DNA from: Antrodiella citrinella
Taxonomy: Eukaryota; Basidiomycota; Agaricomycetes; Polyporales; Steccherinaceae
Direction of reading: 5' to 3'
Assembly: GCA_004802725.1 (NCBI GenBank)
Contig: SGPM01000073.1
Coordinates: forward strand, 1-64,000
Length of the DNA stretch: 64,000 nt
In this document: in pieces, positions 60,239 through 64,000 of the stretch
How positions within the stretch are numbered: the stretch's first letter is position 1
Layout of the letters: each line of letters opens with the position of its first letter
The notes under the pieces: generated by a model
Databases searched by the model: none
What the model was told of the DNA's origin: nothing
Seen by the model: only the letters and a program-made list of their open reading frames with translations
Translations under genes and position numbers: made by a program

Positions 60239-61059
60239 ATTGTGCACGGGCACGATTCGTAGCGGTGCCACAGCCTTACTAGCGTCCCCTGCAGATATGT
60301 ATTCATAGTAGAGTTTCATCAATATAGTGATGGTTTCTCACTTCGTAGTGTTCGCGAGCCGGCTTCGACTGGATTTCAGTAGTGTGGCACGGGTCGCCCG
60401 ACCTCCAATATCACGCCATTTCACTATGCATACGATGCTCACCCGTGGCCGACGGTCATACCATGGGCTGAATCATGGCGGGTTTTAAATTCAAGCCATT
60501 CGTATCCAGAAATAAATGTATTCCCCTTGCTGTAGAACGTCAACGCGTCAACGCTGTCATATGTGTCTGGTAATCGAGGACGGTACTCTGTCCAAGCACG
60601 TATAAGCACATCTCCTCGATAAACAAAGGCTATTGCACCGACATTCACTCATCCGCCTACTAGTAACACGAATCCATGCTCTGTTTTCTGACGCCGGTGA
60701 TATTATAAGATGGCGAGCTCGCCCTTTACGACTACTGTAGGAAGCGACCAGCCCAGGCTGCGTACGGAAGGACACTAAGGTAGAGTGGAAGGTGTATAGT
60801 GTCTTGGGGAAATCGCGCCGGATCATAGCTTCCCATGTCGCTCATCGAGATTGTTGGACTTCCTGTGTGAGTCTTACAGGATGCTTGAAATACGCACCGA
60901 TGAACGTCGGATTCCGCCCAGGCACGATATATGTGAATGAACAATCAACCATGATGTTGAAACTTGAAGGAATCGATCCATGGACAGCATCAGATGAGTA
61001 TCCCGTGTCTCTATGACAAGAACGTCTGAGTAAGTTCTCACAAGAACCTTAGAGTCAAG
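60239..61059. other. Intergenic upstream of the first hydrophobin
   Basis: About 820 bases with no supported gene. The distal half resembles nothing else in the window; the proximal part, from about 60,790, matches the region upstream of the second hydrophobin. Confidence 0.4.
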
Positions 61060-61114
61060 TATAAAAGTACAGCACCTGAATACATTAGGTCAACAGTAGT
61101 CGTTGTAACCCACG
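60790..61114 (+). repeat. Upstream repeat unit A of the hydrophobin tandem duplication
   Basis: This stretch matches 61,650-62,001 in order. Shared blocks include CAGCATCAGATGAGT versus TAGCATCAGACGAGT, AGTCAAGTATAAAAGT versus AATCAAGTATAAAAAGT, GCAGCACCTGA-type sequence before the leader, and AGTAGTCGTTGT versus GCAGTCGTTGT just before the ATG. The copies are diverged by substitutions and small indels. Confidence 0.65.
61060..61067 (+). promoter_or_regulatory. TATA box of hydrophobin 1
   Basis: TATAAAAG lies 48 bases before the ATG at 61,115. Such a short distance implies a very short 5' leader. The same element and spacing are kept at hydrophobin 2. Confidence 0.7.
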
Positions 61115-61541
61115 ATGCGTACCACCCTGCTTCTCGCCTTGGCTGCAATAGCTTCAGGTCGGTATCTGCAAAGACGAGCTTGTTCCAGTAGCGACAAACA
61201 GTGCTGCAACAACGTTGTACCAGTGAGCCATGGGTCCATCTCCAGTTTCTGTATGTGCTGAGTTCAGAGTGGTACCGCAACTAGGCATCGTCACAACCTG
61301 CAGCACAACTTCTTCAGTTGTTCGGGATATCTGAACCTCCAAATACCCCGATAGGAGTCAGCTGTACGCCTATCAGCGTACTGGGATCCGCGAGCAATTG
61401 CAACGCGATGCCTGTCTGTTGTGAAGATAATGACTTTGTAAGTAGGTATACGCAGAATACATGGATTCGGAATCTGACTGAATGCCCTTTCGCATTTGCT
61501 AGGACGGGGTGATTGCCATAGATTGTGTACCTCTCAGCTAG
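61115..61541 (+). CDS. Class I hydrophobin 1
   Basis: Hydrophobins are small secreted proteins that assemble into amphipathic films on hyphae and fruiting structures. Exons are 61,115-61,222, 61,285-61,437 and 61,503-61,541, giving 99 residues. The signal peptide is MRTTLLLALAAIASG. The eight cysteines occur as C-x6-CC (ACSSSDKQCC), a single Cys in GVSCTPISV, then NCNAMPVCC (C-x5-CC) and a final Cys in DGVIAIDCVPLS. The long loop between the CC pair and the fourth Cys indicates class I. The segment QLLQLFGISEPPNTPIGVSC is nearly repeated in hydrophobin 2. All introns are in phase 0. It is likely highly expressed under developmental control, as inferred from the TATA box and family. Confidence 0.92.
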
Positions 61542-61649
61542 TGCGACTGAAAAAAATGTTGCAATTGGTGTCATGGATACTGGATCAAAAGCACAAGGGG
61601 TACTGAAGACTGGGGGTCGAATGAAAGAGCTGTGGAAGCAGGACGGTGA
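61542..61649. other. 3' flank of hydrophobin 1
   Basis: About 110 bases of 3' region with no further signal seen before the second upstream repeat unit begins. Confidence 0.3.
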
Positions 61650-62001
61650 ATCATCGAGCAGTAGTAATATTGCGCGAATACATAAGCGAGTGAGACCCAC
61701 GATGTCCAGTTCATGTCGCGCGTTTGAGATCGTCAACTCGAGCTTCTTGCGTCAGTCCAACAGGACGCTTGGAACACGCGCAGATAGGGCGTCGGATAAT
61801 GCGTACGCATGATATGTGTGAACGAGTATTGGACTATTCATGTTGGAGGGCATTGATTCGTGAATAGCATCAGACGAGTGTTCCATGTCTGTGTCACAAG
61901 AATTTGAATGTCCGAGTCAATTTTTACAAGGACCGTAAAATCAAGTATAAAAAGTGCAGCACCTGAGCGCATCATATCAGTAGCAGTCGTTGTGATTCAC
62001 G
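61650..62001 (+). repeat. Upstream repeat unit B of the hydrophobin tandem duplication
   Basis: This is the second copy of the upstream region at 60,790-61,114. It keeps the CAGACGAGT block, the TATA element and the leader sequence. Divergence is moderate, suggesting an old duplication of gene plus promoter, with a repeat period of about 890 bases. Confidence 0.65.
61946..61954 (+). promoter_or_regulatory. TATA box of hydrophobin 2
   Basis: TATAAAAAG lies about 48 bases before the ATG at 62,002, at the same place as in hydrophobin 1. Confidence 0.7.
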
Positions 62002-62415
62002 ATGCGTACCACCCTGCTTCTCGCTTTGGCTGCGGTGGCTTCAGCCCGGTCTCTGCGGAGACAAGATTCCTGCCTCGCTGATGCCGAGTGCTGCAGTAGC
62101 GTCCAAAGCGTAAGTGACGGTCTTTTGTATGCAGTCTCATGTATGTGCTGAGCAGTTGGTCGTGACCAGTCTTCATCACCTACTGTCGCTACACTCCTCA
62201 ATCTGCTCGGGGTTTCCGAACCTCCAAACACCCCGATAGGCATCGCCTGTACACCTATCAGCTCGGTGAGCAGCTGCAGCGAAACGCCTGTCTGTTGTAC
62301 AGGAGACAATATTGTGAGCAGTTATCATGCCTAATACAGGGATTCTGACCTAATGACCTTGCTGTATTTGTAGAGCGGTGGTCTTGTTGTCATAAGTTGC
62401 CAACCTCTCAGCTAG
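62002..62415 (+). CDS. Class I hydrophobin 2
   Basis: This is a tandem paralogue of the gene at 61,115, on the same strand. Exons are 62,002-62,109, 62,170-62,313 and 62,374-62,415, giving 97 residues with all introns in phase 0 at the same positions as in hydrophobin 1. The signal peptide is MRTTLLLALAAVASA. Cysteines: SCLADAECC (C-x5-CC), one Cys in IGIACTPISS, SCSETPVCC (C-x5-CC) and the final one in VVISCQPLS. The middle segment LLNLLGVSEPPNTPIGIACT is close to that of copy 1, while the region between the first CC pair and this segment is different. Secretion and surface assembly are inferred from the family. Confidence 0.92.
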
Positions 62416-62775
62416 CTCGAGCTGTAATCCACGTCTTGAATATCATATGGTTCTATATATGTCCAGTGACTGAACGATGTGGAATTGAGGGTCTAACAAG
62501 CATGCAAAAGCCAGTCATGGTGGCGATACAGTGTAAATGACGGCCGTCAAGATCAAGCACCAACATCGAGCGCCTAATGTAATGAACCACTTGACCAGTC
62601 GCCACCCGGTCCATATTCGAGCATCATAAGCCGACTACTTTGTGATACACCTGTACTTGCTGTGTCTGTCCAAGGTGACTATGATTATTGTTTGATTGGT
62701 TCGAGTTGAAAATACTTGGTAGAATTCAAACACGTCCAAGTTTTAGATTCAACGTCACTTTTGTTAGACACCGGC
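62416..62775. other. Intergenic between hydrophobin 2 and the CstF-64-like gene
   Basis: About 360 bases. No RRM-encoding sequence is seen here, which matters for the downstream gene. An upstream open frame from 62,716 runs in frame into the next gene; its extra residues show no domain. Confidence 0.4.
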
Positions 62776-63798
62776 ATGTCATCGCAACAAGCTTTCCAAG
62801 AGGATCAGCTCCTTGAGCTGCTGCTTCAATTGAAGGTGAATGAGATGCTTTTGACACTTACAAAGCTGACCTTATTGAACATAGAAAACAACACCAGACC
62901 AGGCTCGTGCGATCTTGAATGCACAACCGCAGATTGCTTATGCACTCATGGCGGTTATGGTCAACTTGAACGCGATCAATGTAGAAATTGTTCAGGTATG
63001 TTCACGTATATAGATCATGCATACCCTGCCAGACTGAATTTGCGTTGTGCAGAAAACTCTGACTTCATTTGGAGCCATATCAACTCAGCCACCAGCGACT
63101 ACAAACAGCGTACCTCCATCGGCGCCTGCATCTGCTATCCCACCTCATCTGGTAAATGAACCACTTGCTCGAGGGAACACGCCTACATATCCATCCGCCG
63201 CCCCCACATACCCAACTCACGGCCAAGACCAACAACATCCGCGGGGCGACACACCAAACTATCCGCCACAGGCTCAGGTGTATCCTCCCCAAGGCCAGGG
63301 ATATCCTCCACAGAACCAGGTGTATCCTCCTCAAAATCCATCATACCCTCCTCAAAACCCTGCATACCCTCCCCAGATGCCGTCCTACCCGCAAGCAGGT
63401 CCATCGTATTCCCAGCCTCCGGCTCACCCTCAGGCTGGTGGCTATCCTCCGTACCAGCAACAAATACCACCCCCCTCTCAGCCTCAGTATGGTAGCGCAC
63501 CGCAGCATCAGGTGCCTGGGTACGGAGCCCCTCAGGCTCCGTCTGCACCTCCTTCTGCACCTCCTTCTGCGCCGAGCTCAGCACCTGGGTTTCAGGACGC
63601 GATGTTAGCTGCTATACCGGAGGACCAGAAGGCGTTGATCATGCGGGTGATATCTCTTACACCTGAGGATATCAACAAGATGCCTCCGGCGGAACGTGCT
63701 AGCATCGTTCAACTGGTCAGTTATCGTCCGTTTGTCTCTTTCCTTCACCAAGAGTGCTGACTGTTTTGCAGAGGGCGACATTAGGCGTACCTCCATGA
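62776..63798 (+). CDS. CstF-64/Rna15-like protein without RRM (hinge plus C-terminal domain)
   Basis: CstF-64 and yeast Rna15 act in mRNA 3'-end cleavage. This gene has four exons: 62,776-62,835, 62,885-62,995, 63,053-63,715 and 63,772-63,798; total 286 residues. Residues 1-60 form a hinge domain (QLLELLLQLK, then KTTPDQARAILNAQPQIAYA, LMAVMVNLNAINVEIVQ), which binds CstF-77/Rna14 in known homologues. A Pro/Tyr/Gln-rich region with YPPQ repeats follows. The end is the CstF C-terminal three-helix domain (MLAAIPEDQKALIMRVISLT, PEDINKMPPAERASIVQL, RATLGVPP). The N-terminal RRM, present in CstF-64 and Rna15, is absent, and no RRM is encoded in the 360 bases upstream. It may be a dedicated RRM-less paralogue or a split partner; this needs a genome search. 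Confidence 0.82.
63260..63480 (+). repeat. YPPQ-type repeat in the CstF-64-like linker
   Basis: At protein level the stretch repeats YPPQ units at short intervals (VYPPQGQGYPPQNQVYPPQN, PSYPPQNPAYPPQ). At DNA level the unit is close to TATCCTCC-CC-A, and the copies are diverged. It is low-complexity linker, not a mobile element. Confidence 0.7.
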
Positions 63799-64000
63799 TG
63801 AGCCTTCGGGGTCGATTCATTCAGCTGTAGTTCTCGTAGTGCTTTTGACGAATGATGTTCTTGAACACTTCACCATCGACGACGCAATATTATACTCTCA
63901 TGTAATGATTGCACTCCGTTGAGGGGACGTGTCACCGTAACTGTTTGGAGGTCGTTCTACGCGCCTAATTTTCGGGCTGAGGTGTCTCTCCACGTGGCGT
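63799..64000. other. 3' flank of the CstF-64-like gene
   Basis: About 200 bases with no gene. No terminator-like element can be assigned. Confidence 0.3.

Overview
This window is nuclear DNA from a filamentous basidiomycete fungus, most likely an Agaricomycete. The evidence is dense short introns (about 50-70 bases, GT-AG, CTRAY-like branch sites), two class I hydrophobins, two CPL1/priA-like secreted cysteine-rich proteins, a HET-C protein, and nuclear genes for mitoribosomal proteins and complex I. Eleven single N bases, eight of them between 2393 and 3198, and two apparent one-base frameshifts suggest a draft-quality assembly.

Region 1 (1-28.6 kb) is gene-dense and conserved. A mitoribosome block comes first: an Rsm22/METTL17 assembly factor converges on uL1m, which is head to head with mL40. 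It is followed by COP9 signalosome subunit 2 (minus), the PI3P 5-kinase Fab1/PIKfyve (plus), the 40S export factor Ltv1 (minus), TFIID subunit TAF2 carrying three C-terminal bromodomains (plus), and HET-C (plus).

Region 2 (28.6-35.3 kb) holds two tandem CPL1/priA-like genes, the second with a frameshift, then MED11 converging on tubulin cofactor A.

Region 3 (35.3-51 kb) is gene-poor. It contains two related bHLH-zip transcription factor genes in the same orientation about 10 kb apart, an unrecognised multi-pass membrane protein gene, a stretch that looks like a decayed gene, and long purine/pyrimidine-asymmetric non-coding DNA.

Region 4 (51-64 kb) contains an MRH-domain sorting-receptor-like gene divergent from the complex I 49 kDa subunit (NDUFS2), NIF3, an unrecognised multi-exon gene, a glutaredoxin with a one-base insertion, two tandem hydrophobins whose promoters are duplicated too, and a CstF-64/Rna15-like gene that lacks the RRM.

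The most unusual observation is the architecture of the NDUFS2 gene. Its conserved protein can be read only through a 10-base micro-exon near the 5' end and, at the 3' end, through a 2-base micro-exon between two canonical introns followed by 39-, 14- and 16-base exons. Other notable points are the TAF2-bromodomain fusion, the RRM-less CstF-64-like protein, and three local paralogue pairs (CPL1-like, bHLH-zip, hydrophobin) in one window. No new multi-gene defence or biosynthetic system was found.
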